From: Microthrixaceae bacterium
GTDB taxonomy: Bacteria; Actinomycetota; Acidimicrobiia; Acidimicrobiales; Acidimicrobilacustridaceae
DNA length: 64,000 nucleotides
NCBI GenBank assembly: GCA_947446975.1
Contig: CANFHM010000002.1
Coordinates: 1 to 64,000, forward strand
Direction of reading: 5' to 3'
Shown here: in pieces, positions 18,999-28,974 of the stretch
Numbering within the stretch: position 1 is the first letter of the stretch
Layout: each line of letters starts with the position of its first letter
The notes under the pieces: generated by a model
What the model was told of the DNA's origin: nothing
The model's input: only the letters and a program-made list of their open reading frames with translations
Database searches by the model: none
Translations under genes and position numbers: made by a program

Positions 18999-20207
18999 AT
19001 GGCTGTCACGGAAGTGCCGTCGATCAATCTGCTCGATCCGAGTTTCTACATCGATCCGTGGGATGCGTATCGATGGCTGCGGGAGAACGATCCCGTGCAC
19101 TGGGATCCTGTCCATCGGCTGTGGGGGGTGTCGCGCTACGCCGACATCGTCGCCGTCGAGAAGAACACGGCGCTCTACACCTCCGTCGACGGCTCGCGTC
19201 CGGCCACCGATCAGCGCGAGGACACCTCGATGATCAACCGGGATGACCCTGATCATCAGAAGCAGCGGATGCTGGTGGCGAGGCAGTTCACGCCGCGGGC
19301 GGTGCGTCAGATCGAGGACCAGCTGCGCACGTTGGTCAACGAACTCATCGATGGCGTCATCGCGTCGGGGAGCTGCGAGGCCATCGGATCGCTGGCCTCA
19401 CCCCTGCCGGCGATCGTCATCGGCGACAAGCTCGGGTTCCCCCGCGATCTCTGGCCGAAGCTGCGCGAGTGGTCCGAGATCACCATGCATGAGTCCGGGC
19501 AGAACCCGCCCGACGGATCCCCGGCTCCGTTCTCGGAGCGTTCCGCCAACGCGATCATGGAGTTCGCCGGCACGGTCATGGAGCTCATCGAGCTGCGACG
19601 GGCCAAGCCGGAGAACGACCTCATCACGGTCTGGGCGACCACAGAGGTCGACGGTCGGCGCTGGACGGAGGGGGAGATCATCTCGGAGTGCCTCCTGCTC
19701 CTCGACGGCGGTGCCGAGACCACGCGCACCGTCATCGGGTCGATCATCAGGGAACTGGCGCTCGATGATCGTCAGCGGAGGCTCCTGGCCGCCCAGCCGC
19801 AGATCCTCGCCGACACGGCCGTGGAGGAGTTCATCCGCTGGGTGACCCCGATCCTCAACATGCGTCGCACCGTCACCAGCGACCACTCGTTCCACGGACG
19901 CGAGCTCCACGCCGGCGACGAGGTGCTGCTCATGTACGGCGCCGCCAACCGCGACGACGCCATGTTCGAGAATCCTGAGGTCTTCGACGTCACCCGGGCC
20001 CACAACCACCATGTGGCGTTCGGGTTCGGCACCCATTTCTGCCTCGGTGCCTCGCTCGCCCGTCTCGAGATCCGCGTGATGTTCGAGGAACTGCTGCGCC
20101 GCATCCCCGACTGGCGACTGGTGCCCGGCACCGAGCCACACGTGCTCGGCGCCACGTTCACCCGCGCCTACGACGCGGTGCACATCGAATTCGATCCCGT
20201 CCGATGA
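18999..20207 (+). CDS. cytochrome P450
   Basis: 402 aa; heme-binding FGFGTHFCLGASLARLE; I-helix GGAETTR. Confidence 0.95.
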   Translation: MAVTEVPSINLLDPSFYIDPWDAYRWLRENDPVHWDPVHRLWGVSRYADIVAVEKNTALYTSVDGSRPATDQREDTSMINRDDPDHQKQRMLVARQFTPRAVRQIEDQLRTLVNELIDGVIASGSCEAIGSLASPLPAIVIGDKLGFPRDLWPKLREWSEITMHESGQNPPDGSPAPFSERSANAIMEFAGTVMELIELRRAKPENDLITVWATTEVDGRRWTEGEIISECLLLLDGGAETTRTVIGSIIRELALDDRQRRLLAAQPQILADTAVEEFIRWVTPILNMRRTVTSDHSFHGRELHAGDEVLLMYGAANRDDAMFENPEVFDVTRAHNHHVAFGFGTHFCLGASLARLEIRVMFEELLRRIPDWRLVPGTEPHVLGATFTRAYDAVHIEFDPVR

Positions 20208-21256
20208 GCACACACACATCAGCACCGGTCGACCTGCTGTGGGAGGGCGACTCCCACACATTCACCGGAGTCGGCGCCCCGAACCTCATCGATGCCGCAA
20301 CGTTCGAGCAGCTGACGGGATGGGACCTCCGCGTCGAGGGTCTCTGCAGCGGCGATGCGTGCATCCCGGTGCGTGACCGCGCGCTCGCCGTCCCCGAACC
20401 CGGGATCATCGATCTCGAGGTCGTGGTCCCCCTGCTCGATCGTCCGATCGTCGTGGATCATCACGCTCGCGTCGTGGCGGTCGGGGCCACCTCGCTCGCC
20501 CGCCGTGATGCGCTGGTCTCCCGGCGAGCTCCCGCCTTCTCACTTCCTGCGCTCGACGGTTCCCTGCGATCGCTCGAGGAGCTGCGGGGGCGTCTCACGG
20601 TGCTCGTCACGTTCTCGACCTGGTGCGGATGCGCCTACGACCTCCCCGGGTGGCAGGCACTGCAGGACGAACTCGGCCCGGAGGGTCTGAACGTGATCGC
20701 CGTCGCCTTCGACCAGACCGCCGAGGCGGTCGCCCCCTTCGCCACGGGCATCACCCTCCCGGTGCTGTACGACCCGTCCCATCTGCTGAGCGAGCTCTAC
20801 GCCATCACCAATGTGCCCACCGTCGTGTGGATCGACGCCTCGGGCACGATCGTCCGCCCGAACACGCCGGCGTTCGGCACGGACCTCTTCGCCGACTTCC
20901 ATGGTGTCCCTGCCGGACCTCATCTCGATGCGATCCGGGCGTGGGTCCGCGACGGCAGCATCGACCCGTCGGCGTCGGCCCCCGATGCCGTCGCCGAACT
21001 CTCCGACGATGAGCTCGCGGCGCGTCTCTGGTTCCGGATCGGCGCCCATCTGCACCGGGTCGGCCGGGACGAAGATGCCGCCGTTCCCTTCGCCACGGCG
21101 GCCGCGTTGGCGCCACTGGACTTCACCGTCGCCCGCGCCGCCATGCCCCTGACCGGTCGCGATCCCTTCGGTCAGGAGTTCATGGCGCTCTACGACGAAT
21201 GGGTCGCCGCCGGCCGCCCCTTCCACGGTCTCGATCCCGATGACGGAGGAGCCTGA
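20204..21256 (+). CDS. redoxin/thioredoxin-fold protein with an uncharacterised N-terminal domain
   Basis: APAFSLPALDGSLRSLEELRGRLTVLVTFSTWCGCAYDLPG; 4 bp overlap with P450. Confidence 0.75.
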   Translation: MSTHTSAPVDLLWEGDSHTFTGVGAPNLIDAATFEQLTGWDLRVEGLCSGDACIPVRDRALAVPEPGIIDLEVVVPLLDRPIVVDHHARVVAVGATSLARRDALVSRRAPAFSLPALDGSLRSLEELRGRLTVLVTFSTWCGCAYDLPGWQALQDELGPEGLNVIAVAFDQTAEAVAPFATGITLPVLYDPSHLLSELYAITNVPTVVWIDASGTIVRPNTPAFGTDLFADFHGVPAGPHLDAIRAWVRDGSIDPSASAPDAVAELSDDELAARLWFRIGAHLHRVGRDEDAAVPFATAAALAPLDFTVARAAMPLTGRDPFGQEFMALYDEWVAAGRPFHGLDPDDGGA

Positions 21257-21317
21257 CCCGGCGGTGCCCTCGGCATCCATCCCCGTGATGGGTCCATCCA
21301 GACAGCAGACTTGTTGG

Positions 21318-22661
21318 ATGGACGCTCTGTCTCGAACCATGTCGCGTACCCGCCGCATCCTCGTCTGGGTGCTCGTGGTGCTCTCCACCCTGATCACCTT
21401 CGGATCGGCGGCGGAGGTGTGGGTGAAGCATCAGCTGCTCGACACCCCGGCGTGGGTGCGGGCCAGCGACAAGGTGCTCGCCACCCCCGAGGTCAGGGCG
21501 GCGCTGGCCACCTACATCGTCGACGAGGTGTACAGCTCCGTCGATGTGCAGGAGCAGCTCGCCGACAAGCTGCCCGAGGACTGGAAGGGGATCTCCGGGC
21601 CGATCTCGGCGGCGATCCGCGGGCCGGTCACCTCCACGGTCGAGACGCTCCTCGGCTCACCTCGGATCACCGCCATCTGGCACCGGGTCAACACCACGGC
21701 ACATCAGACCCTCGTCAACGTGCTGGAGGATCGCACGAAGTACGGAACCACCGCCGACGGGAAGGTCGTGCTCGACCTGGGCGAGGTCATCCGGGCGGTG
21801 GCCACCAACCTCGGTCTGTCGCAGAGCGCCGTCGATCGCATCCCGGCCGATGCGGGGAAGATCACACTCATCCAGAGCGATCAGCTCGCCGCCGCCCAGA
21901 ATGCGATCCGGGTGCTCGGGATCCTGAACTGGGTGCTGCTCGTGCTGGTCGTCGGCACCTACGCCCTCGCGGTGTATCTGGCTGTCGGGCGTCGCCGGGC
22001 CACGCTGCGCGATGTCGGCTGGTCGCTGCTGCTCGTGGCGTTCGCGCTCATGATCGTTCGCCAGGTCACCGGCAAGGTGGTGGTGGATCTCATCCATGAC
22101 CCCAACCTCACCGCTGCCGGCCGGGCCGTGTACCTCATCGGCTCGGAACTGCTGGTCACTGTCGCCCTCACCATCGCCACCTACGGCGCCGTCATCGTCT
22201 TCGGCACCGTCATCATCGGGCCGAACCGGGTCGCCACCGCGGCGCGACGACTGCTCGCTCCGGTCCTCAACGCCGACGCGACCGTCTTCTGGATCGGTGC
22301 CGCCGTGCTGTTCATCCTCGTGTGGCTCTGGGAGCCCACCGCCGCGTTCAGCATCTGGTGGTCGGTGCTGGTGATGCTGGTGGTCGCCGGGCTGGGGCTG
22401 GAGTTCCTGCGGCGACGCAGTCTCGTGGAGTTCCCCGACGCCCGGCTCGACGTCGATCTCGACGGGGTGAAGCGGTCGGTCGGGTCCGCGTGGGGTTCGG
22501 TCTCGGCACGTCTCCGGTCCGCGGGCGGTCGGTCGGCGGCTTCCGGAGGTGATCCCGTCGAACAGCTCGCCCGACTCCAGGGACTGCATGCCGGCGGTGG
22601 ACTCACCGACGCCGAGTTCGCGGCTGCGAAGGCGAAGATCCTCGGCACTGATCCCGACTGA
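21318..22661 (+). CDS. membrane protein with C-terminal SHOCT-like domain
   Basis: Multiple TM segments; C-terminal DPVEQLARLQGLHAGGGLTDAEFAAAKAKIL; start codon uncertain. Confidence 0.8.
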   Translation: MDALSRTMSRTRRILVWVLVVLSTLITFGSAAEVWVKHQLLDTPAWVRASDKVLATPEVRAALATYIVDEVYSSVDVQEQLADKLPEDWKGISGPISAAIRGPVTSTVETLLGSPRITAIWHRVNTTAHQTLVNVLEDRTKYGTTADGKVVLDLGEVIRAVATNLGLSQSAVDRIPADAGKITLIQSDQLAAAQNAIRVLGILNWVLLVLVVGTYALAVYLAVGRRRATLRDVGWSLLLVAFALMIVRQVTGKVVVDLIHDPNLTAAGRAVYLIGSELLVTVALTIATYGAVIVFGTVIIGPNRVATAARRLLAPVLNADATVFWIGAAVLFILVWLWEPTAAFSIWWSVLVMLVVAGLGLEFLRRRSLVEFPDARLDVDLDGVKRSVGSAWGSVSARLRSAGGRSAASGGDPVEQLARLQGLHAGGGLTDAEFAAAKAKILGTDPD

Positions 22662-22668
22662 GGTCGGG
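22653..22668. terminator. short hairpin over the stop of the SHOCT gene
   Basis: cccgac-tgag-gtcggg with the TGA stop in the loop. Confidence 0.35.
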
Positions 22669-23091
22669 TCAGCTGAACTCGATGATCCGGTGCAGCCGGG
22701 TCAGTGTCATGGCGGAGATCCGCCAGCCATCCTCCGTGCGTCGATACGACTCGTGGTAGTGGCCGTAGCCGTGGAGATGCTTCAGCGGTGAGCCCTCCGG
22801 CCACCACAGCTCGTCCTCCATCGCCCAGATGCCGCGTGCATGATCGGCATCGTCGACGTGGATCTCGCTCATATGTCCGTGATGCACCGTGATGACATCG
22901 CCGATCTGTTCGATGAGGAACGGCAGGTATGCCGCCACCGAGGTCGTGATGCCCGCCCCTTCACCGGTCATGTCGATGACCACATCGTCGGTGAACACCG
23001 CAGCGAGCTCCTCCCACTGCTTGGTGTCCATGGTGCGGAAGTAGCGAGCCTTCAGCCGACGGATCTTTTCGATGGCTTCGAGGTCGGACAC
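22669..23091 (-). CDS. NTF2-like/SnoaL-like family protein
   Basis: VSDLEAIEKIRRLKARYFRTMDTKQWEELAAVFTDDVVID; likely GTG start. Confidence 0.8.
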   Translation of the reverse strand: MSDLEAIEKIRRLKARYFRTMDTKQWEELAAVFTDDVVIDMTGEGAGITTSVAAYLPFLIEQIGDVITVHHGHMSEIHVDDADHARGIWAMEDELWWPEGSPLKHLHGYGHYHESYRRTEDGWRISAMTLTRLHRIIEFS

Positions 23092-23191
23092 GGCTCCTCC
23101 ACGGGTCGGTGCTGGTCGGGATGTTGGCACACCGACGGGCGATCAGCGCACACGCTCTCGTGTCTAGTGTGCGGGGGCGTCTCGGTGATCG

Positions 23192-25195
23192 ATGGGAGCT
23201 GACGTGGAGCATCAGTCGTTCTGCCGGATCTGTGCGGCCGCCTGCGGGATCCTCGTCGATGTCGAGGAAGGTGTGGTCGTCCGAGTGCGCGGTGATGCCG
23301 GGCATCCGGTGTCGCGCGGCTACACGTGTGCGAAGGGCAGGGCGCTGCCGGGTCAGCAGCATCGAACGGACCGACTGCGAGCTCCAAGGCTCCGGGGAAC
23401 CACTGCGGACTGGTCGACCGTGCTGGGCGATCTCGGTGGTGCGCTGCAGTCGATCAGATCCGAGTCCGGTCCCGATGCGGTGGGTCTCTACCTGGCCACC
23501 GGACTCGCCTATGACTCGGCAGGGCAGGTCGCCTGTGGGATGGCCATGGGAGCGCTCGGCAGCTCGTCGTTCTACACCGCCGCCACCGTCGACAATGCGC
23601 CGGTTCTGGTGGTGGCGGAACTGGTGGCGGGGAACGCGATGCTCAATCCCGTGTGGGAACCGCACCGCGGCGGACTGCTGGTGGTGGTGGGCTCCAATCC
23701 GGTGATCTCCCACGGCTACGGCACCACCCTCGCCGATCCCGTCCGGCGCCTCCGCGAACATCGCAGCGCCGGCGGTCGCATCATCGTCATCGACCCGCGC
23801 CGCACCGAGACCGCAGCGCACGCCGATGTGCATCTCCCCGGTCGACCCGGATCCGATGTGATCCTGCTCGCCGCGTTGGCCCGCGATCTGCTCGACGATG
23901 GTGCCGACACCACGGAGCTGTCCTCGTTCTGCCTCGAGGAGGACGTCCTGGCGCTGCGCCGGGCGCTGGAGCCGTTCACGCTCGAGGCGGCGAGCATCGC
24001 TGCGGGACTCCCGCTCGAGCAGCTCGCCGCGCTGGTCGAGGAGGTCCGCGGCGCCCGGGGTCGGCTCGCCATGTTCTGCGGCACCGGTACGACCATGGCC
24101 GCCGATGGAGTGCTCGTCGAATGGCTCCGGTGGGTGCTGCTGATCCTCACCGGATCGCTCGATGTCGAGGGCGGCATGCGCTTCAACCGAGGAGTCGTGA
24201 ATCGACTTCGTCCGCCCCGCTCGATGCCCACCCGACAGCGGGGGACGGCGAGCCGTCCGGAGCTGCCCCGTATCGCCGGACAGGTGGCGGCAGTGGCCAT
24301 GGTGGACGAGATCGAAGCAGGACGGCTCCGCTCGCTCATCATCGCCGGCGGCAACCCGTTGGCGGCCTTCCCCGACCCGGATCGCCTGCGTGATGCCCTG
24401 CGGAGCCTCGATGCGCTCGTCGTGATCGACATCGTCGAGAACGAGATGACCGCGCTCGCCACCCATGTGCTCCCCGCTGCGGCGCAGCTGGAACGGGCGG
24501 ATCTCACCCTCGCCGAGCAGGTGTCATTCCGCTCCGGCCTGCAGTTCACCGATGCGGTCGTGCACCCGCAGGCCGATGCCCGGCCGGTCTGGCGGATCCT
24601 CGCCGACATCCTCGCCGCCACCGGACTCGACCTGCTCGGCGGTGCGGACCCCGGAGCACTCACCGATCAGCAGTTCCTCGCCGGTCTGCTGTCGCATGCT
24701 CCGCTGGATGCAGCTGAGGTGCTCGCCGCCGGGCCGCACGGGATCGACCTGCCAGCTGAGTACGGCTGGGTCCGGGAGTCCTTCCTGCTCGACGGCCGGT
24801 GGCGCCTCGCCCCGGCAGCGCTGCTCGAACGACTCGGCGCCCATCTCGGGCCCCAACTGGGACTGGTGCTCGTGCCCCGTCGGGAGAACGCCTGGAGCAA
24901 CTCGGTGGTGGTGGCCGGTGACGGCGCGGAAGCGGTGGCGATCATGCATCCGAGTGATGCGGCGGCCGCGGGTGTCACCCATGGTGGATGGGCGGCGATC
25001 ATCTCGCGGCACGGCTCGATCGTGGTCACCGTGGCGATCGACGAGACACTGCGCCCCGGGGTGGTGTCGGTCACCCATGGTCATCCGGGATCCTCACCGG
25101 GGATGCTCGTGAGCGGTGTCGAGGACGTCGATCCGCTCAGCGCCATGCCATGGGCCTCGGGATTCCCCGTCTCCGTCCGACCACTGGGCGCCTGA
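23192..25195 (+). CDS. molybdopterin-dependent oxidoreductase (DMSO reductase superfamily)
   Basis: 667 aa; CRICAAACGI...YTCAKGRALP [4Fe-4S] motif; GSNPVISHGYG, DPRRTETAAHADVHLPGRPGSD. Confidence 0.9.
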   Translation: MGADVEHQSFCRICAAACGILVDVEEGVVVRVRGDAGHPVSRGYTCAKGRALPGQQHRTDRLRAPRLRGTTADWSTVLGDLGGALQSIRSESGPDAVGLYLATGLAYDSAGQVACGMAMGALGSSSFYTAATVDNAPVLVVAELVAGNAMLNPVWEPHRGGLLVVVGSNPVISHGYGTTLADPVRRLREHRSAGGRIIVIDPRRTETAAHADVHLPGRPGSDVILLAALARDLLDDGADTTELSSFCLEEDVLALRRALEPFTLEAASIAAGLPLEQLAALVEEVRGARGRLAMFCGTGTTMAADGVLVEWLRWVLLILTGSLDVEGGMRFNRGVVNRLRPPRSMPTRQRGTASRPELPRIAGQVAAVAMVDEIEAGRLRSLIIAGGNPLAAFPDPDRLRDALRSLDALVVIDIVENEMTALATHVLPAAAQLERADLTLAEQVSFRSGLQFTDAVVHPQADARPVWRILADILAATGLDLLGGADPGALTDQQFLAGLLSHAPLDAAEVLAAGPHGIDLPAEYGWVRESFLLDGRWRLAPAALLERLGAHLGPQLGLVLVPRRENAWSNSVVVAGDGAEAVAIMHPSDAAAAGVTHGGWAAIISRHGSIVVTVAIDETLRPGVVSVTHGHPGSSPGMLVSGVEDVDPLSAMPWASGFPVSVRPLGA

Positions 25196-25316
25196 GCCGG
25201 CGACCCCCGCAAGGACCGGACGAACGGGCGCATCGTGCGGGCCCGGTGCGGGGGGAGCAGACTCTGCGTCGTCCGCCCGACGGCTTGCCCAGCCACCGAC
25301 CCGAGGAGCCACGACG

Positions 25317-26837
25317 ATGGCCGCTGCACCACAGCCCTGGACCGGGGACGCCTGTTCCCTCGTCGACGCCTTCCGTTCCGGGGAACGGTCCCCGCTCGAG
25401 GAGCTGGAGGCCTCGATCGGCGCCATCGAGCGCTCGACGCTCAATGCGTTCAGCCATCTCGATCTCGATGCCGCACGACAGCGGGCGATCGATGCCGCTG
25501 TCTCCCTGCCGTTCGGCGGTGTTCCTGCGGCGATCAAGGAACTCGAACCGGTTGCCGGCTGGCCCCATACCGAGGCTTCGCTGGTGTTCGCCGGGAGGAT
25601 CGCCACCCGGACCTCCCATCATGTCGAGCGACTCGTCAGCATCGGCGGGGCGAACCCGATCGGGGCCACCACCGCCAGCGAGTTCGGTGGACTGAACGTG
25701 AGCGTCACGAGGATCAACGGGGTCACCCACAACCCCTGGCGGGAGGGTCGCACGGTCGGTGGCTCCTCGAGCGGCTCAGCGGCGGCCGTCTCCGGCGGGC
25801 TGGTGTCGCTGGCCACGGGCGGCGACGGTGGCGGTTCGATCCGGATCCCCGCCGGCTACTGCGGACTCCTCGGCATGAAGGGCACCTTCGGGCGCATCAC
25901 CCGTGCCCCGCATGCCTTCATGCGCCCCAACACGGTGGTGTTCGGCAACCTCTCCCGGTCGGTCCGCGATGCCGCCCGCTACTACGACGTCTGCGCCGGC
26001 GTCGACAGCTACGACCCCTCCACCCTGGAATCCCCGGGTGGGTGGGAGCGGTCGCTCGGCACCCACCCTCTGGCCGGTCTGCGGGTGGCGGTGCTGCCGT
26101 CCATCGCGGGGGTGAAGCTCGAGCCGGGTGTGTCGGCCCATCTCGAGGCCCGGGCCGAGGAGCTCATCGCCGCCACCGGGATGCGACGTGTGCCGCTCCG
26201 ACTGGACCTTCCGAACCTCGCGGCCCAGTGGATGGTCGGCAACATGGCGACCCTGGTCGCCGACCTCGGCGATCGGTGGCCGAAGTGCGCCGGCCAGCTC
26301 ACCGAGGAGATCGAGATCGGCATGCGGCTGTCCCATGCGCTCTACAACCTCGACACCGCAGCGGTGGCCGAGGAGCTCCGGGTGGCGGCCAACGAGGCGA
26401 TGGCCGCCGCCTTCGACGAGGTGGACCTCATCATCTGCGCCACCAACCCGGGTCCGGCGTTCGCCGCAGAGGCATCGGTGAGCAGCTCCGAACCGAGCTT
26501 CATCGACTGGGCGAAGGATTCGGCGCTGGGCCGCTACGGCACGAGGGCGGCCCTGTTCGGTCTGCGGGCCGCCAGCACCGTCGCCCCGCGGCTGCCCTCG
26601 AGACTGCTCGGACAGATGGCCGAACGCTTCCCGGACCTCGTCACGATGGGTGGCCTCACGATGATCTCGAACGTGTACGGGAATCCCGCCGTCTCCATCC
26701 CGGCGGGCACGATCGAGGGTCTTCCGGTGGGGATGCAGGTGCTCGCCGCCAACCATCGCGACGCCCTGCTGTTCGACGTGGCGCTCGCCGCCGAGCGGGC
26801 GCATCCGTGGCCGATGGTCGCCCCCGGGGTGGGCTGA
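25317..26837 (+). CDS. amidase signature family protein
   Basis: GGSSSGSAAAVSGGLVSLATGGDGGGSIRIPAGYCGLLGMKGTFGR. Confidence 0.92.
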   Translation: MAAAPQPWTGDACSLVDAFRSGERSPLEELEASIGAIERSTLNAFSHLDLDAARQRAIDAAVSLPFGGVPAAIKELEPVAGWPHTEASLVFAGRIATRTSHHVERLVSIGGANPIGATTASEFGGLNVSVTRINGVTHNPWREGRTVGGSSSGSAAAVSGGLVSLATGGDGGGSIRIPAGYCGLLGMKGTFGRITRAPHAFMRPNTVVFGNLSRSVRDAARYYDVCAGVDSYDPSTLESPGGWERSLGTHPLAGLRVAVLPSIAGVKLEPGVSAHLEARAEELIAATGMRRVPLRLDLPNLAAQWMVGNMATLVADLGDRWPKCAGQLTEEIEIGMRLSHALYNLDTAAVAEELRVAANEAMAAAFDEVDLIICATNPGPAFAAEASVSSSEPSFIDWAKDSALGRYGTRAALFGLRAASTVAPRLPSRLLGQMAERFPDLVTMGGLTMISNVYGNPAVSIPAGTIEGLPVGMQVLAANHRDALLFDVALAAERAHPWPMVAPGVG

Positions 26838-26838
26838 G

Positions 26839-27450
26839 ATGCTCCGCACCGTGCGACCCACGAAGCAGGAGCTGGCGGCATGTCAGGGTCGCACGGTCGA
26901 CGATCTGCTCCCGACCGATCTGCGTCTGCTGTTCGTCGGGATCAACCCCGGGCTCTGGACCGCGGCGGTCAACGCCCATTTCGCCAGACCGGGCAATCGG
27001 TTCTGGCCGGCGCTTCATCGAGCGGGCATCACCTCCCGACTCGTCGATGCGTCGCTCGGCCTGCCCGACCCTGATCGAGATGAACTCATCGCCGCCGGGA
27101 TCGGCATCTCCAACATCGTCCCGATCGCCACTGCCCGGGCCGACGAGCTCACCACCGCGCAGCTCCGGGAGGGCGGTCTCGCCCTCCGGACGCTCGTCGC
27201 CGAGCACCGGCCCACCGTGGTGGCGGTGCTCGGTGTCACGGCGTTCCGTCAGGCCTTCGCCCGACGGGATCTCGCCATCGGACACTGCGAGGAGGACTTC
27301 GAGGGCGCGCAGCTCTGGGTGCTGCCGAACCCGAGTGGCCTCAACGCCCACGAGACCGTGGACTCACTGGCCGGGTGGTACCGCCGTGCGGCGCAGGCGG
27401 CCGGCGTGACCCTCGCCGACGTGCCGGCTCAGCCCATCCCGGGCAGCTGA
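26839..27450 (+). CDS. mug: G/U mismatch-specific DNA glycosylase
   Basis: LLFVGINPGLWTAAVNAHFARPGNRFWPALHRAG; LPNPSGLNAH. Confidence 0.88.
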   Translation: MLRTVRPTKQELAACQGRTVDDLLPTDLRLLFVGINPGLWTAAVNAHFARPGNRFWPALHRAGITSRLVDASLGLPDPDRDELIAAGIGISNIVPIATARADELTTAQLREGGLALRTLVAEHRPTVVAVLGVTAFRQAFARRDLAIGHCEEDFEGAQLWVLPNPSGLNAHETVDSLAGWYRRAAQAAGVTLADVPAQPIPGS

Positions 27451-27893
27451 CCACCGGCGGCGATCCAGTCGGCAAAGACCTGCTCGCCCTCCTTCGGGTT
27501 GTAGACGTCCTCCTGATAGGAGAACTGTCCGTCGCCGGCGTACTCGAGGATGGTGATGCAGCTGAAGCGGAACGGTTCACCGCCGGCGGGATGGGGCAGG
27601 ACCTGCCACGGGTAGTACACGACCCGGTTGCCGTCGATCACCACCCACTCGATCGGGAACTCCATCGAGGAGGGTGCCTGGGCCATCACCGAGACGATGG
27701 CCTCACGGATGGCCTCGCGACCGTGGAAGGTCCCGAGATGGTGTTCGACCCACACCCCGTCGACCGTGTGGAGATCGGCCCAGGCGTTCCAGTCGCCGCT
27801 GTCACCGACCCGCACGAAGTTCTCGTACGCGGCGCGCACCTCCTCGGGAGGGAATGATGCGACGGCATCTGATCCGTGAGCGTTCGCTGACAT
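27429..27893 (-). CDS. NTF2-like/SnoaL-like family protein
   Basis: 154 aa; resembles either half of the 4543-5463 protein (FPPEEVRAAYENFVR..., DGNRVVYYPWQVLPHP). Confidence 0.82.
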   Translation of the reverse strand: MSANAHGSDAVASFPPEEVRAAYENFVRVGDSGDWNAWADLHTVDGVWVEHHLGTFHGREAIREAIVSVMAQAPSSMEFPIEWVVIDGNRVVYYPWQVLPHPAGGEPFRFSCITILEYAGDGQFSYQEDVYNPKEGEQVFADWIAAGGQLPGMG

Positions 27894-27926
27894 GAGGTCC
27901 CCCTGATCGACGGTTGTGCGAGGGGG

Positions 27927-28967
27927 TCAGTCTGCTGCAGATTCGACCCGTCCGTCGGGGTGTCGGGCGAAGCGTCCGAGTGATCGGGGATGCACGGGGT
28001 CGTCGGCGGGCCAGGGCCAGCCTCCGAACCCGGTGCGCCGGTAGTCGTCGAAGGCCTGCACCAGTTCCTCGCGGGTCGTCATCACGAACGGACCCTGCTG
28101 GGCCACCGGCTCACCGATGGGTCGCCCCTGCAGCACGAGGCAGTCGGCGCCGCCGGCGGTCGAGAGCATCACCGGCAGATCGCAGCGGATCACGGCACCG
28201 GTGGAGCCCGGGATCGACCCATCGCCGATGCGGAGATCGTCCCCGTCGAACAGGTAGAGGACCCGGATGGTGTCGGGACCCTGCGCCGGGGGAAGTTCGA
28301 GCGATGTCCCCGGTTCGAGCGCGAGGTGCCAGATGGCGAGATCGGCGTCAGGATCGGCGGCCCGGGAGTCCGGGGGCGGCGGCAGGGGCAGCGACAGGGG
28401 GGCCGAGGCGCCATCGTCGGTGACGAATGCCCCTGCGATCACCGTGACCGTGGCGGCAGCGCCGTCGGCGCCTGTGCGGATGATCTTCGGCACCCGGTCG
28501 TTCCAGAACATCGTGAACCGCGGATCCACCATCTTGCGCGCCGCGGGCAGGTTCACCCAGATCTGGAACAGTTCGGTGGGATTGGGGCCGTCGGGGTCGA
28601 GCAGGGGGAACATCTCGCTGTGCACGATGCCGGAGCCGGCGGTGAGCCACTGCACATCACCGCGGCCGAACCGGGCCGTGGCGCCGAGGGAGTCGGAGTG
28701 ATCGACCACACCGGAACGGACGTAGGTGACGGTCTCGAACCCACGATGAGGATGCTGCGGGAATCCCGGCACCACCGTGCCGTGGTACATCCGCCAGCCA
28801 TCGCGGATGGTGAAGTCCATGCCGAGCTCACGTCCGTCGAGCGACGCGTCCGGGCCGAGCCGGTCATCTCCCGCCGGATAGATGTCGAGATGATGGGCGC
28901 AGAAGAGGAACGGGTCGATGGTGGGCCAGTGGAGACCGAGTTCGACGGTCTGCAGGATGGGATCCAT
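27927..28967 (-). CDS. pirin family (cupin) protein
   Basis: FPQHPHRGFETVTYVRSGVVDHSDSLG; GDVQWLTAGSGIVHSE. Confidence 0.92.
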   Translation of the reverse strand: MDPILQTVELGLHWPTIDPFLFCAHHLDIYPAGDDRLGPDASLDGRELGMDFTIRDGWRMYHGTVVPGFPQHPHRGFETVTYVRSGVVDHSDSLGATARFGRGDVQWLTAGSGIVHSEMFPLLDPDGPNPTELFQIWVNLPAARKMVDPRFTMFWNDRVPKIIRTGADGAAATVTVIAGAFVTDDGASAPLSLPLPPPPDSRAADPDADLAIWHLALEPGTSLELPPAQGPDTIRVLYLFDGDDLRIGDGSIPGSTGAVIRCDLPVMLSTAGGADCLVLQGRPIGEPVAQQGPFVMTTREELVQAFDDYRRTGFGGWPWPADDPVHPRSLGRFARHPDGRVESAAD

Positions 28968-28974
28968 CGCTGCC

